The notes under the pieces were generated by a model. It had not been told where the DNA came from, made no database searches, and worked only from the letters and a program-made list of their open reading frames with translations. Of a stretch of 60,830 nucleotides of DNA, positions 34,549 through 43,280 are shown one piece after another (the stretch's first letter is position 1; each line of letters opens with the position of its first letter). A program made the translations under genes and the position numbers. Source of the stretch: an uncultured Lachnospiraceae bacterium (GTDB lineage: Bacteria > Bacillota > Clostridia > Lachnospirales > Lachnospiraceae); NCBI GenBank assembly GCA_947382355.1, contig CANCYR010000017.1, forward strand, positions 1 through 60,830, given 5' to 3'.

Positions 34549-34559
34549 AGGCATATGTC

Positions 34560-34607
34560 ATGAATTTATGTTTTATCCAATTTTGGAAATGGCTTTTTGG
34601 AAAATAA
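34560..34607 (+). CDS. Tiny peptide, candidate signal or toxin
   Basis: ATG AAT TTA TGT ... TAA encodes MNLCFIQFWKWLFGK, 15 residues, hydrophobic and aromatic with two Lys and one Cys. AAGGAGG (34545-34551) lies 8 nt before this ATG, ideal spacing; an earlier ATG at 34555 reads only Met-Ser-stop. The frame is isolated between two terminators, so it would form its own short transcript. It is downstream of an AgrC/AgrA-like pair. It could be a leaderless signalling peptide, a small membrane toxin or a regulatory uORF. Coding status rests on the ribosome site and context. Confidence 0.45.
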   Translation: MNLCFIQFWKWLFGK

Positions 34608-34633
34608 TTAAAATTTAAGATTTGTTGTCTAAA

Positions 34634-34684
34634 ATATAAGAACCGAAAAGGAATTATTTTTCCTTCCCGGTTCTTATATTTTTT
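34634..34684 (+). terminator. Terminator of the peptide unit
   Basis: ATATAAGAACCG (34634-34645) and CGGTTCTTATAT (34668-34679), an inner AGGAA/TTCCT extension, then a T run. Confidence 0.85.
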
Positions 34685-34853
34685 GATGTAAAAACTCTTA
34701 TACAAATAACGGAATAATAAATACATTTGATTTTCTGTCCGGAAACAATCCGTCAATATCCGCAAAAATACAATAAAAAAAGCAAGAAGAAACACGAATT
34801 TTGCAGTATTCCATATACTAATAGGAAAGAAGCTATCATATCAGAGGTATGCT

Positions 34854-35819
34854 ATGAAATATGTGTATGTAGGAATTGGTATTATACTGGTGATTCTGCT
34901 TATCTGCCTTATTTGCTATCTGAAAAAGCGCCATGCCATGAAATGTGTATGCAGAAGGTGCAAGGAAGAAAAAATAAGGGACTTAAACTGCGTACTGGAG
35001 CCCTTTGGGTATGAATACTGTGAAAAGCAGGATATTTTCATATCCGGGTATTATATCTGGCAAAGGGATATGGGGTACTGTCGTTTCTATGACGAGTCCG
35101 CCGTTTCCATGAATATGGTGTTTGACTGTGAGCCGGTTCCCTTTTATTATGACGGCAGGGAATGGCTGATTGAATTCTGGAAAGGCCAGTACGGCATGTC
35201 AACAGGCGGTGAAGTGGGGATTTATGTGGCAAAGGATGAAATTGACCTGCCCGGCATCTTTACAGGCACCATGTACGAAAGTGTTACAGATGAAGAAATG
35301 CTCCCGATGGAATTTGTTTTAAAGAAAAATGGCAGGACATTGTGCAAAAGGTCGGCAGTTCACTGGTGGCTTGCAGGTTTCCTGTTAGGAGAATGTTCAT
35401 CCCCAAGGCAGCTTTCCATGGAAGTGAAAATTACTTTTCCGAATCGGGAAATGCGGAATGCGTTTTTGGAAGGCCTTTATCGTCTGGGCTATGCAAAACA
35501 TGAAGTCTGTGTGTGCAACCTGACGGTAATCATTTACTTTACTGTTCCAAAATGCAGGCAGCCAAGAAGGAAATGGAGATGCCTTGTGTGGCTGGCACAA
35601 TGGAAGAACAGAAGAAACTGCTGTATTTACAAAAAACTTACAAAATATTTTTGTACCAGTCTTGATAGAATAGACTATCTGCGCTGCTGTTATCCAAGAA
35701 TTTACAAATTGCTTCTTTGTGTGGGAAGACTGGGCAGGAAAAACAGAAAACTGGAAAAGTTCAGAAAATGCTGCCAGAAGCCCAAATGCCCGTGCAGAAA
35801 TGTTTGTGATAGATTATGA
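34854..35819 (+). CDS. DUF4474 protein with membrane anchor and Cys-rich basic tail
   Basis: 321 residues: N-terminal membrane helix (about 4-24), then DUF4474 (about 45-235), recognised by FGYEY...QDIF, YIWQRDMGYCRFYDE, WLIEFWKGQYGMSTGGEVGIY and HWWLAGFLLGE. The C-terminal about 80 residues are very basic and contain about ten Cys (RNCCIYKK, RCCYPR, CCQKPKCPC). DUF4474 occurs widely in Clostridia, function unknown. It overlaps the next gene by 4 nt, so the two are likely co-translated. Confidence 0.8.
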   Translation: MKYVYVGIGIILVILLICLICYLKKRHAMKCVCRRCKEEKIRDLNCVLEPFGYEYCEKQDIFISGYYIWQRDMGYCRFYDESAVSMNMVFDCEPVPFYYDGREWLIEFWKGQYGMSTGGEVGIYVAKDEIDLPGIFTGTMYESVTDEEMLPMEFVLKKNGRTLCKRSAVHWWLAGFLLGECSSPRQLSMEVKITFPNREMRNAFLEGLYRLGYAKHEVCVCNLTVIIYFTVPKCRQPRRKWRCLVWLAQWKNRRNCCIYKKLTKYFCTSLDRIDYLRCCYPRIYKLLLCVGRLGRKNRKLEKFRKCCQKPKCPCRNVCDRL

Positions 35820-36688
35820 GTATGAAAAGACTGACGAAAGTGTTTCAAAATGCGAAGGTCCTTACCTATGACAGCCATAGCAAAATTGTTTTTATGAGCG
35901 ATTGTCATAGAGGCTGCGGCAATTGGGGAGATAATTTTCTCCCCAATCAGCATTTATTTTTTGGAGCGCTTACCTATTACTATCAAAACGGTTTCACCTA
36001 TATAGAACTGGGAGACGGCGACGAGCTTTGGGAAAACAGAAATCTAAAACAGATTATCTCCATACACAGCAATGCATTCTGGCTAATGTCAAAATTTTAC
36101 GAACAGGGAAGGCTGTATATGCTGTTTGGAAACCATGATAAAAAGAAAAAAGGCCAGAAATTCTGTAACTGCAATTGCAGCAGTTATTATTGTGAAAACT
36201 GCAGAGAAGACTGCAATCTGTTTCCGGATTTACAGGTCTATGAAGGAATCGCGCTGGAAAACCGGGAAAATGGACAAAGAATCTTTTTAACCCACGGACA
36301 TCAGGGGGATTTGATTAACGATACTCTTTGGGGACTTGGCAGATTTTTAGTCCGCTATGTATGGAAGCCCTTGGAGCTTTTGGGATTTCATGACCCCACC
36401 AGTGCGGCAAAAAACGAAAAAAAGAAAAAAAAGGTGGAAAAAAGGCTTATAAACTGGGTACAAGAGGAAAACCAGATGCTCATTGCAGGGCATACCCATC
36501 GTCCCCATCTTCCTGAAGAAGGAGAAGCGCCTTACTACAACGACGGAAGCTGCGTCCATCCCCGCTGCATTACTGCGCTGGAGTTGGAAAATAATAAGAT
36601 TACTCTGGTAAAATGGACCATTCTTACAAAACGTGACCGCAGCATGTATGTGGGAAGGGAAATATTAGCGGGTCCTAAGAGTATTTAA
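35816..36688 (+). CDS. Calcineurin-like metallophosphoesterase
   Basis: 290 residues with the metallophosphoesterase motifs: SDCHRG (about 22; D-x-H), GDGDELW (about 61; GD), GNHD (about 105), THGHQGD (about 160) and AGHTHRP (about 225; GHTH). An unusual Cys cluster CNCNCSSYYCENCREDC follows the GNHD motif and may bind a metal. Family members hydrolyse phosphate esters, nucleotides or UDP-diacylglucosamine-like lipids; the substrate here is unknown. Coupled to the Cys-rich DUF4474 gene. Confidence 0.88.
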   Translation: MSMKRLTKVFQNAKVLTYDSHSKIVFMSDCHRGCGNWGDNFLPNQHLFFGALTYYYQNGFTYIELGDGDELWENRNLKQIISIHSNAFWLMSKFYEQGRLYMLFGNHDKKKKGQKFCNCNCSSYYCENCREDCNLFPDLQVYEGIALENRENGQRIFLTHGHQGDLINDTLWGLGRFLVRYVWKPLELLGFHDPTSAAKNEKKKKKVEKRLINWVQEENQMLIAGHTHRPHLPEEGEAPYYNDGSCVHPRCITALELENNKITLVKWTILTKRDRSMYVGREILAGPKSI

Positions 36689-36690
36689 AT

Positions 36691-36719
36691 TTGACAAATC
36701 AATGAAAAAACGATATACT
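36691..36719 (+). promoter_or_regulatory. SRP RNA promoter
   Basis: TTGACA (36691-36696), 17-nt spacer, TATACT (36714-36719); the predicted start falls at about 36727, where the RNA begins. Confidence 0.85.
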
Positions 36720-36726
36720 ATTTAAA

Positions 36727-36988
36727 CCGTGCAGCCGGGGCAGTAGCGGAGCCTTGTACCTACAATCCGCTCTAGTAGGGGTGATGTTTTACGGAGGGCT
36801 TTAGCTTGTATAGCTGCCCTTTATAAGTGGCGTTGAAGTTTGGGTCTTACGCAATGGGAATCCGTGAACCGTGTCAGGTTGGGAACAAAGCAGCACTAAG
36901 TGGAATCTCCCATGTGCCGTGAGGGTGCCTGGGCGGAGTTAACTGTAAAGGTAACGTGTATGGGTGTGGTTCGAAGTAAAATGCACGG
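36727..36988 (+). ncRNA. ffs: Signal recognition particle RNA, large Firmicute type
   Basis: About 262 nt whose ends CCGTGC and GCACGG pair. The 5' part has the Alu-type features GCAGTAGCGG and ACCTACAATCCGCT. The conserved SRP54-binding hairpin, GTGTCAGGTTGGGAACAAAG then CAGCA, lies at about 36871-36900. The RNA scaffolds Ffh (SRP54) for targeting membrane and secreted proteins. Length and Alu domain match the long form of Bacillus and Clostridia. Confidence 0.93.
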
Positions 36989-37016
36989 TATTTTAATGTA
37001 AAATATAGAGTTTTGG

Positions 37017-37090
37017 TAACAGCTCTGCCTGTCTTGTGACGGAAACGGATCTGGATAGATAGAGTCAGGCGGAACTGTTACATTTTTTTA
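37017..37090 (+). terminator. Extended terminator-like hairpin downstream of the SRP RNA
   Basis: GTAACAG...CTGCCTG (37017-37031) pairs with CAGGCGG...CTGTTAC (37066-37081), followed by TTTTTTT. The loop region is about 34 nt and partly structured. Confidence 0.65.
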
Positions 37091-37235
37091 TATAAGATGG
37101 GGAAGAATAGAGGTCCCTCAGCACAAAATCGTGGAAAGAACAGGAAATATAGCGAATTTTCTAAAAAAACGTTTTCAATCCTTAGAAATTGTGATATGCT
37201 TTACAAGGTTGAGAATGAATTTTAGGAGGAACATC

Positions 37236-38072
37236 ATGGATAATTTAGAGCTTCAAAAAGTGGCAAATGAAGTTCGCAAAGGTATTGTGGCGTCTGTACA
37301 TAGCGCTAAGGCCGGACATCCCGGCGGCTCGCTTTCGGCGGCGGATATCTTTACTTATCTTTATTTTGAAGAAATGAACATAGATCCTGCAAATCCGGAT
37401 ATGGAGGAAAGGGATCGTTTTGTGCTGTCCAAGGGACATACGGCGCCGGGTTTATATGCCGCTCTGGCACATAAAGGCTTTTTTCCGGTAGAAGATTTGA
37501 TAACCCTTCGTAAGCTTGGCTCCTACCTTCAGGGACATCCGTGCATGCAGCATACTCCGGGAGTGGACATGTCCAGCGGTTCTTTGGGACAAGGTGTTTC
37601 CGCTGCTGTTGGCATGGCGCTTGCAGGCAAAATGGATGAAAAGGACTTTCGCGTTTATACCCTGCTTGGAGACGGCGAGATTCAGGAAGGGCAGGTATGG
37701 GAAGCCGCCATGTTTGCAGGACACAAGAATCTGGATAATTTAGTTGTAATCGTAGACAATAACGGTCTGCAGATAGATGGCGACATAGCAGAAGTCTGCT
37801 CACCTTATCCCATTGATAAAAAATTTGAAGCATTTAATTTCCATGTAATCAATATAGACGGGCATGATTTTGACGCAATGCGCGCCGCCTTTTTGGAGGC
37901 ACGGCAGACAAAAGGCATGCCGACAGCCATTATTGCAAAAACAATCAAAGGAAAAGGAGTTTCCTTTATGGAAAATCAAGCCTCTTGGCATGGAGTGGCT
38001 CCCAACGATGAGCAGTTTGCCCAGGCCATGTCTGAGTTAGAGAAAGCAGGTGAAGCATTATGTCAGAAGTAA
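37236..38072 (+). CDS. Transketolase, N-terminal (thiamine-binding) subunit
   Basis: Start at 37236 after TAGGAGGA. 278 residues: HSAKAGHPGGSLSAADI near residue 20, the SKGHTAPGLYAAL segment, and the thiamine-pyrophosphate motif GDGEIQEGQVWEA...NN (about 148-178). This is the first half of a split transketolase, which moves two-carbon units between sugar phosphates in the pentose phosphate path. Its end overlaps the second subunit gene by 13 nt, ensuring equal synthesis. Confidence 0.95.
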   Translation: MDNLELQKVANEVRKGIVASVHSAKAGHPGGSLSAADIFTYLYFEEMNIDPANPDMEERDRFVLSKGHTAPGLYAALAHKGFFPVEDLITLRKLGSYLQGHPCMQHTPGVDMSSGSLGQGVSAAVGMALAGKMDEKDFRVYTLLGDGEIQEGQVWEAAMFAGHKNLDNLVVIVDNNGLQIDGDIAEVCSPYPIDKKFEAFNFHVINIDGHDFDAMRAAFLEARQTKGMPTAIIAKTIKGKGVSFMENQASWHGVAPNDEQFAQAMSELEKAGEALCQK

Positions 38073-39001
38073 AAAAGGCGGCCACAAGAGAAGGTTATGG
38101 AAAAGCGCTTGTGGAGCTTGGCGCCCAGTATCCCAATCTGGTAGTATTGGATGCAGACCTTGCTGCCGCTACCAAAACAAGCATGTTTCAACAGGCATAT
38201 CCCGACAGGCATATAGACTGCGGCATTGCGGAAAGCAATATGGTAGGCATTGCAGCAGGACTGGCAACGGCAGGAAAGATTCCTTTTGTAAGCAGCTTTG
38301 CCATGTTTGCAGCAGGCAGGGCATTTGAACAGGTGAGAAATTCCGTGGGATATCCCCGCTTAAATGTAAAAATCGGCGCAAGCCATGCCGGAATCACAGT
38401 AGGCGAAGACGGCGCTTCCCACCAGTGCAATGAAGATATTGCGTTGATGCGCGCCATTCCGGATATGGTAGTGGTGTGCCCCTCCGATGCACTGGAAGCG
38501 GCAGAAGCCACCAAAGCGGCAGTGGCATATGACGGCCCCATGTATCTGCGCTTTGGTCGTTCCCCGGTACCTATTATCAATGACAGACCGGATTATAAAT
38601 TCGAGCTTGGCAAAGGCGTAGTTTTAAAGGAAGGCGACGACCTTACCATCGTTGCCACCGGCATTTGCGTGGAAAGCGCCCTGTCAGCAGCCGAAAAGCT
38701 GAAAGCAGACGGCATAAACGCAAAGGTCATCAACATTCATACAATCAAGCCTTTGGATGAAGACCTGATTATAGCAGCAGCAAAAGAAACCGGAAGAGTC
38801 GTTACCGTAGAAGAACATTCCGTAATCGGAGGTCTGGGCAGCGCAGTATGCGACGTGCTTTCCGAAAAAGCTCCTACCAGAGTATTGAAAATCGGCATCA
38901 ACGACGTATTCGGCGAATCCGGCTCCGCCCAGATACTGGTGGAAAAGTATGGGCTTGACGGCAAGGGTGTTTATGCAAAGATAAAAGAATTTTTAAACTA
39001 A
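38060..39001 (+). CDS. Transketolase, C-terminal subunit
   Basis: 313 residues: pyrimidine-binding domain (DADLAAATKTSMF, CGIAESNMVGIAAGLA, about 30-70; the Glu of AESNM activates thiamine) and C-terminal transketolase domain (VVTVEEHSVIGGLGSAV). It forms the active enzyme with the preceding subunit. Start ATG overlaps the upstream gene. A strong terminator follows 24 nt after the stop. Confidence 0.95.
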   Translation: MSEVKKAATREGYGKALVELGAQYPNLVVLDADLAAATKTSMFQQAYPDRHIDCGIAESNMVGIAAGLATAGKIPFVSSFAMFAAGRAFEQVRNSVGYPRLNVKIGASHAGITVGEDGASHQCNEDIALMRAIPDMVVVCPSDALEAAEATKAAVAYDGPMYLRFGRSPVPIINDRPDYKFELGKGVVLKEGDDLTIVATGICVESALSAAEKLKADGINAKVINIHTIKPLDEDLIIAAAKETGRVVTVEEHSVIGGLGSAVCDVLSEKAPTRVLKIGINDVFGESGSAQILVEKYGLDGKGVYAKIKEFLN

Positions 39002-39024
39002 CGGAAAAAATATACACATATGAT

Positions 39025-39064
39025 AAAGTGCCTCAAAACAGTGTTTGGATTGAGGCACTTTTTT
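39025..39064 (+). terminator. Terminator after the transketolase genes
   Basis: AAAGTGCCTCAA and TTGAGGCACTTT with a 13-nt loop, then a T run. Confidence 0.9.
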
Positions 39065-39117
39065 GTAAAATATGAGATGATCCGCAAAAGGCTGTACATA
39101 AGAGGTGAGATAAGAAA

Positions 39118-40293
39118 ATGCTGGAAATAATTTTATCATCAGTAGTACTTGTAGCAATTATTCAAATGATTGTTCAGAACAAAAATAACAAGTTGCAGTA
39201 CATTACGAACGAAAGGAGCGTTTGGAGAAGAGATATTATTGAGATTGCTCAGGCAATAGAAAGAGAAAAGAAACCAAAGAAAATAAAAGAATTATTGAAT
39301 CGTTTGAAATTGCGGCTAAATTACTATGGGAAGTGTTATGATAAATATCCCAATTCCTTAAACTTGGATTTTTCTAGAGACCAACATATTTGGAAGATAA
39401 TAGACAGAATAGAAAAAGGTGAAGGTAATTTAGAAAAGAACAAAATAAGGCTTTTGGATTGTTTGGGATTGCTGTTAAAATATGATTGGGAGAGAACAAA
39501 GAAAGAAACGGCGATAAATTTTGGAATAATCATTTCGGCGATTGTATATTTTTTAGGTGTTTCTGCAAGTATTTTAGGTTTATATTTAGTTTTAAAAAAA
39601 GATAACATGATTTCTGTTTATGTGATTATAGCATTTAGTGTAATGTTTTATATTCTTGCTTATTCATGTTTTTTATTACCTTATCTTTTGGAAAAGTATA
39701 ATTACATTAAATCGAATGAAAAACTAAAGGAAACATTTTCTGATTGGGTTATGGGTATTATATTTTACGTACTAACTGAGATAATCTCTTTAATCTGCGT
39801 TCATGGTGAAGTGAATTTTGTGAATATAGGAATTATTTTTCACCTCTTAGGAATTACCATGACAATAATTAATGTGTTGAAAGAATTAGAACCAAGCCAA
39901 AGATATAGCAATAAAATTATAGAATGTTTAAAAATTGAGAAAGTGAAAATATTTTATTATAAAGATGAAATTAAGGCACTTTGGGCAATATTAAATTTAG
40001 ATAAATGGAATTTAAATTCAAAGTTCTACAATATAAAAGAAACTGATGAAGAGTTAGAAAACATAATAGATAACTTTGAAGATAAAGAAAAGAAAATATT
40101 GAAATGGCAATATCGTTTTTGGTATTTTATATATAGAAAAAGAAAATCAAAAGGCTTGAAAGATTATATTAAAAAACATCCAAAAAGCATGAATTTAATT
40201 CTCGAATACAATGGAAAATATACAGTTGGATGTAATGAGAAGAAAATAGATAAAATAATATTAGACGAGATGAAAACGGAGGAATCAAAATGA
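39118..40293 (+). CDS. AT-rich hypothetical multi-pass membrane protein
   Basis: 391 residues, clearly more AT-rich than its neighbours, pointing to recent transfer. N-terminal membrane helix (about 2-18), a charged helical region with YITNERSVWRRDI (about 28-40), a block of four or so membrane helices (about 135-265), and a C-terminal Lys-rich soluble domain. The NERS-x-WR motif after an N-terminal helix recalls small membrane effectors in defence islands, but no family is assigned. The stop overlaps the next gene's start (AAAATGA), suggesting co-expression. GAGGTGAG precedes the ATG. Confidence 0.6.
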   Translation: MLEIILSSVVLVAIIQMIVQNKNNKLQYITNERSVWRRDIIEIAQAIEREKKPKKIKELLNRLKLRLNYYGKCYDKYPNSLNLDFSRDQHIWKIIDRIEKGEGNLEKNKIRLLDCLGLLLKYDWERTKKETAINFGIIISAIVYFLGVSASILGLYLVLKKDNMISVYVIIAFSVMFYILAYSCFLLPYLLEKYNYIKSNEKLKETFSDWVMGIIFYVLTEIISLICVHGEVNFVNIGIIFHLLGITMTIINVLKELEPSQRYSNKIIECLKIEKVKIFYYKDEIKALWAILNLDKWNLNSKFYNIKETDEELENIIDNFEDKEKKILKWQYRFWYFIYRKRKSKGLKDYIKKHPKSMNLILEYNGKYTVGCNEKKIDKIILDEMKTEESK

Positions 40294-40658
40294 ATTTCAA
40301 AATGATACACGAAAACTACAACGTACTGAACTTAGAAAAATCCCTGACCTTCTACGAAAAAGCATTAGGTCTCAAAGAAAAACACCGAATCACAGCTCCT
40401 GACGGCTCTTTTCAAATCGTCTACATAGCAAACGAACAATCCGATTTTGAACTGGAATTAACCTGGCTGCGAGACAAGACAGAGCCATATAACCTGGGTG
40501 AATGCGAATTTCATCTTGCTTTCCAGACAGACGACTTTGAAGCGGCTCACTCCCTTCATGAAGAAATGGGCTGCATATGCTTTGAAAACAAAGAAATGGG
40601 AATTTACTTTATTACTGACCCTGATGGCTACTGGCTGGAAATCGTTCCTTTAAAATAA
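40290..40658 (+). CDS. Glyoxalase/VOC-fold protein (lactoylglutathione-lyase-like)
   Basis: 122 residues with the two beta-alpha-beta-beta-beta halves of the vicinal oxygen chelate fold. Likely metal ligands are His7 (IHENYNV), Glu in FELELTW, His in CEFHLAF and Glu in YWLEIVP, the GloA pattern. It may detoxify methylglyoxal or act on another small substrate. The ATG overlaps the stop of the membrane-protein gene, although base composition reverts to the local norm. Confidence 0.85.
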   Translation: MNFKMIHENYNVLNLEKSLTFYEKALGLKEKHRITAPDGSFQIVYIANEQSDFELELTWLRDKTEPYNLGECEFHLAFQTDDFEAAHSLHEEMGCICFENKEMGIYFITDPDGYWLEIVPLK

Positions 40659-40667
40659 CTCTTCAGA

Positions 40668-41120
40668 AGCCGGATTCCCGAGGAATTTTCTTATGTGATA
40701 TTTATAACTGCAAATGATGTGATAGGAGCAGGGTGTTCTTTGTATCATGTCAATAGAACGATTAAAGAGACCGGCGCATACTTTAATGATGGTTCACACA
40801 TTATATACGTGAATGGCAGCTATAAAGATGACAGTGATCCGGTTGGAGAATTGATGCATGACTTTAGATGTTTAAATTCTGTCGATATGTTTTATCCGAT
40901 ATTGGCAAAGCAGGTGAAATATTTTAAGGAGACGGAAGGAGGTCAGGAAATTATGTGTCAGATATTTGAAGATTTAGCAGAAAAAAGGATTACGGAGGAG
41001 AAAAAGGCTTTTGCTCGCCGCCTGATTGCAAGAGGAAAGCAGACACTTGAAGAAATTGCAGAGGATACAGACTTACCGCTTGAAGAGGTCAAGGAACTGG
41101 CTGGATTGCAATTAGCATAG
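40668..41120 (+). pseudogene. PD-(D/E)XK nuclease-family transposase (Rpn/YhgA-like), C-terminal remnant
   Basis: The frame from about 40668 reads SRIPEEFSYVIFITANDVIG, then YHVNRTIKETGAYFNDGSHI and LMHDFRC, and ends with EDLAEKRITEEKK and LEEIAEDTDLPLEEVKELAG. This is the C-terminal half of Rpn-type recombination-promoting nucleases, which are mobile and very common in gut Clostridia. The N-terminal catalytic half is missing and there is a stop just upstream at 40656. A GTG at 40695 could give a 141-residue product, but it would lack the nuclease core. It ends 10 nt before palindromic element B. Confidence 0.75.
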
Positions 41121-41129
41121 GTTTTTTCT

Positions 41130-41357
41130 GGTAACAGTTCAGTCCTCGGTTTTCTCTGCACAGGAATCAGAAATGGCTGCAGGCAGAAAATGATTTCTTA
41201 AGTGGCCCTTATAAAAACGCCAGCGCTTAGCGAGGTATTTTCGAGCTTAGCACTGCTGCGTTTTTATCAGAGCGGGAGCGTGGCCACGTAGAAACATTTT
41301 CTGCCTGCAGCCATTTCTGATTCCTGTGCAGGGAAAACCGAGGACTGAACTGTTACC
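41130..41357 (-). repeat. Long palindromic element, copy B
   Basis: Arms GGTAACAGTTCAG (41130-41142) and CTGAACTGTTACC (41345-41357) bound an almost fully self-complementary 228 bp. The 64-nt core at 41218-41281 is the exact reverse complement of the core of copy A (11249-11312). Shared boxes are CAGTTCAG, ACAGGAATC and TTTCTACGT. The intervening segments differ from copy A but pair within B (one mismatch noted in the first variable segment). Inner flanks also pair as GGCC with GGCC where copy A has GTC with GAC. Confidence 0.85.
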
Positions 41358-41395
41358 ACAAATTTATCGGAATTTATCAGAATCAAAAATTCCAA

Positions 41396-41424
41396 TTGCA
41401 ACTTTCCCAACCCTATGTTATAGT
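41396..41424 (+). promoter_or_regulatory. Promoter of the pantothenate operon
   Basis: TTGCAA (41396-41401), 17-nt spacer, TATAGT (41419-41424), about 70 nt before the first start codon. Confidence 0.6.
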
Positions 41425-41495
41425 CTCCTTGAGTGGTATTCGGAAGAAACTGCATCAATGAGAGTGTGCTGCACCCCAAACATGGAGGTGATAGC

Positions 41496-42335
41496 ATGAA
41501 AATAGGAATTATAGGCGCCGGTAAGGTAGGTGTTACCCTGGGCAAATACCTGAAGGAACACCATATCCCCATAACAGGCTTTTACAGCCAAACCAGACAG
41601 AGCATAGAAGGAGCCTGCCGGTTTACCGGAACAAAAGAATTTTACACATTAAAGGAATTGGTTTGTGCAAACGATACCCTTTTCATAACGACCCCTGACG
41701 GAGTCATCGGTCACATATGGGATGAAATTGCAGCATATCCAATTGCGGACAAAACAATATGTCATTTTAGCGGCTCATTGTCATGCGATGTTTTTTCTGA
41801 CAGAAAGGAAACAGGTGCTTTTGCCTGCTCCATTCATCCGATTTATCCATTCGATAATAAATTTTCAGCTTACTTACAATTTCATAAGGCTGTGCTCACC
41901 ATAGAAGGGGACAAAGATGCGGTGAATACCATAGCGCCTCTTTTTAAACAGCTGGGACACAAGGTATTTGAAATGGAAGGAACCAATAAAAGAAAATACC
42001 ATGCCGCAGCGAGCATGGCAAGCAACCATATGCTGGCATTGCTGGAAATTTCCGTGAGACTATTAAAACAGTGCGGTTTTTCCGAAAAAGATTCCTGTGA
42101 AATTTTAGGACCGTTAGTCTTAAGCAACTTAGAAAATGCCCTCCGGAAGGGAACAAAAGAAGCCCTTACAGGTCCTATAGAAAGAAATGATGTTTCCACA
42201 GTTTCCGGGCATTTGGAGGAATTGTCCGAAAAAGACAGAGAAGTCTACAAAAGTCTTGGAAGAATTTTAATAGAGCTTGCAGAAGAAAAACATCCGGACA
42301 GAGATTACGGAGAATTAGAAAATAGATTCAAATAA
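41496..42335 (+). CDS. Rossmann-fold plus DUF2520 protein (putative reductase of the pan operon)
   Basis: Start at 41496 after GGAGGTGA. 279 residues: N-terminal NAD(P)-binding GIIGAGKVGVTLGKYL (about 3-18) and C-terminal DUF2520 helical domain (AAASMASNHMLALLE; GPIERNDVSTVSGHLE, about 165-230). The fold resembles ketopantoate reductases, and it heads the panB-panC-panD-coaBC operon, 12 nt before panB. No classical panE is seen here, so it may supply the ketopantoate reduction step; this is inferred from context. Confidence 0.82.
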   Translation: MKIGIIGAGKVGVTLGKYLKEHHIPITGFYSQTRQSIEGACRFTGTKEFYTLKELVCANDTLFITTPDGVIGHIWDEIAAYPIADKTICHFSGSLSCDVFSDRKETGAFACSIHPIYPFDNKFSAYLQFHKAVLTIEGDKDAVNTIAPLFKQLGHKVFEMEGTNKRKYHAAASMASNHMLALLEISVRLLKQCGFSEKDSCEILGPLVLSNLENALRKGTKEALTGPIERNDVSTVSGHLEELSEKDREVYKSLGRILIELAEEKHPDRDYGELENRFK

Positions 42336-42347
42336 AGGAGTGAAATT

Positions 42348-43175
42348 ATGAAAACAACAGTGAATACATTTAAAAAGGCAAAGGAAAACGGAGAAAAACT
42401 CACTATGCTGACCGCATATGACTATTCCACTGCAAAGCTTGTGGAAGAAGCAGGTGTGGAATCCATACTGGTAGGGGACTCTCTGGGCATGGTATGCCTT
42501 GGCTATGAAGACACCCTTTCCGTCACTATGGAAGACATGATACACCATACAAAAGCAGTGGCAAGGGGCGCAAAAGAAACACTGGTCATAGCGGATATGC
42601 CCTTTATGTCCTATCAGACCTCTGTTTATGATGCAGTTGTCAATGCAGGATGTTTGATAAAGGAAGGACACGCCAACGCGGTAAAGCTGGAGGGCGGCAT
42701 GGAGGTCTGTGAACAGATTCGCGCCATTGTCAATGCTTCCATTCCCGTCTGCGCCCACCTTGGACTGACTCCTCAGTCCATCAATGCCTTTGGGGGATTT
42801 GCCGTTCAAGGTAAGCAGGAGGCAGCAGCAAAAAAACTGTTGGAAGAGGCAAGGGCAGTTCAGGAAGCAGGAGCATTTGCAGTGGTGTTAGAATGCATTC
42901 CGGAAAAGCTTGCCACATTCATTACGGAAAATATACAGATTCCTACAATCGGAATCGGAGCAGGAGCAGGCTGCGACGGGCAGGTGCTTGTATATCAGGA
43001 TATGCTTGGACTGTACTCGGATTTTGTGCCAAAGTTCGTAAAACAATTCCGCACGCTGGGAGAGGAAATGAAGGGCGGCTTCCGGGATTATGTAAAAGAG
43101 GTAAAGGAAGGAACCTTCCCGGCAAAAGAGCACACATTTAAAATAGATGAATCTGTTATAGAAAAATTATATTAA
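42348..43175 (+). CDS. panB: 3-methyl-2-oxobutanoate hydroxymethyltransferase
   Basis: 275 residues of the TIM-barrel PanB family: [15 protein letters not shown], the metal site LVGDSLGMV (about 42-50), VKLEGG (about 113), AHLGLTPQS (about 137) and [15 protein letters not shown] (about 203). It adds a hydroxymethyl group from methylene-THF to alpha-ketoisovalerate to make ketopantoate. Second gene of the operon; AAAGGAG ribosome site. Confidence 0.97.
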   Translation: MKTTVNTFKKAKENGEKLTMLTAYDYSTAKLVEEAGVESILVGDSLGMVCLGYEDTLSVTMEDMIHHTKAVARGAKETLVIADMPFMSYQTSVYDAVVNAGCLIKEGHANAVKLEGGMEVCEQIRAIVNASIPVCAHLGLTPQSINAFGGFAVQGKQEAAAKKLLEEARAVQEAGAFAVVLECIPEKLATFITENIQIPTIGIGAGAGCDGQVLVYQDMLGLYSDFVPKFVKQFRTLGEEMKGGFRDYVKEVKEGTFPAKEHTFKIDESVIEKLY

Positions 43176-43280
43176 GGAATCAATTAAGAAACATTAACAA
43201 GACAACAAAAATAATAGCAAAAAAAAAGAAATTAACAGGATAGCGGTATATAACATATGAAACAAGCCGGAGGAAACAGT

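Noticed and set aside
37017-37090. Third copy of the palindromic element, because of GGTAACAG...CTGTTAC ends
   Set aside because: The 64-nt core and the ACAGGAATC box are absent; it is better explained as a terminator.
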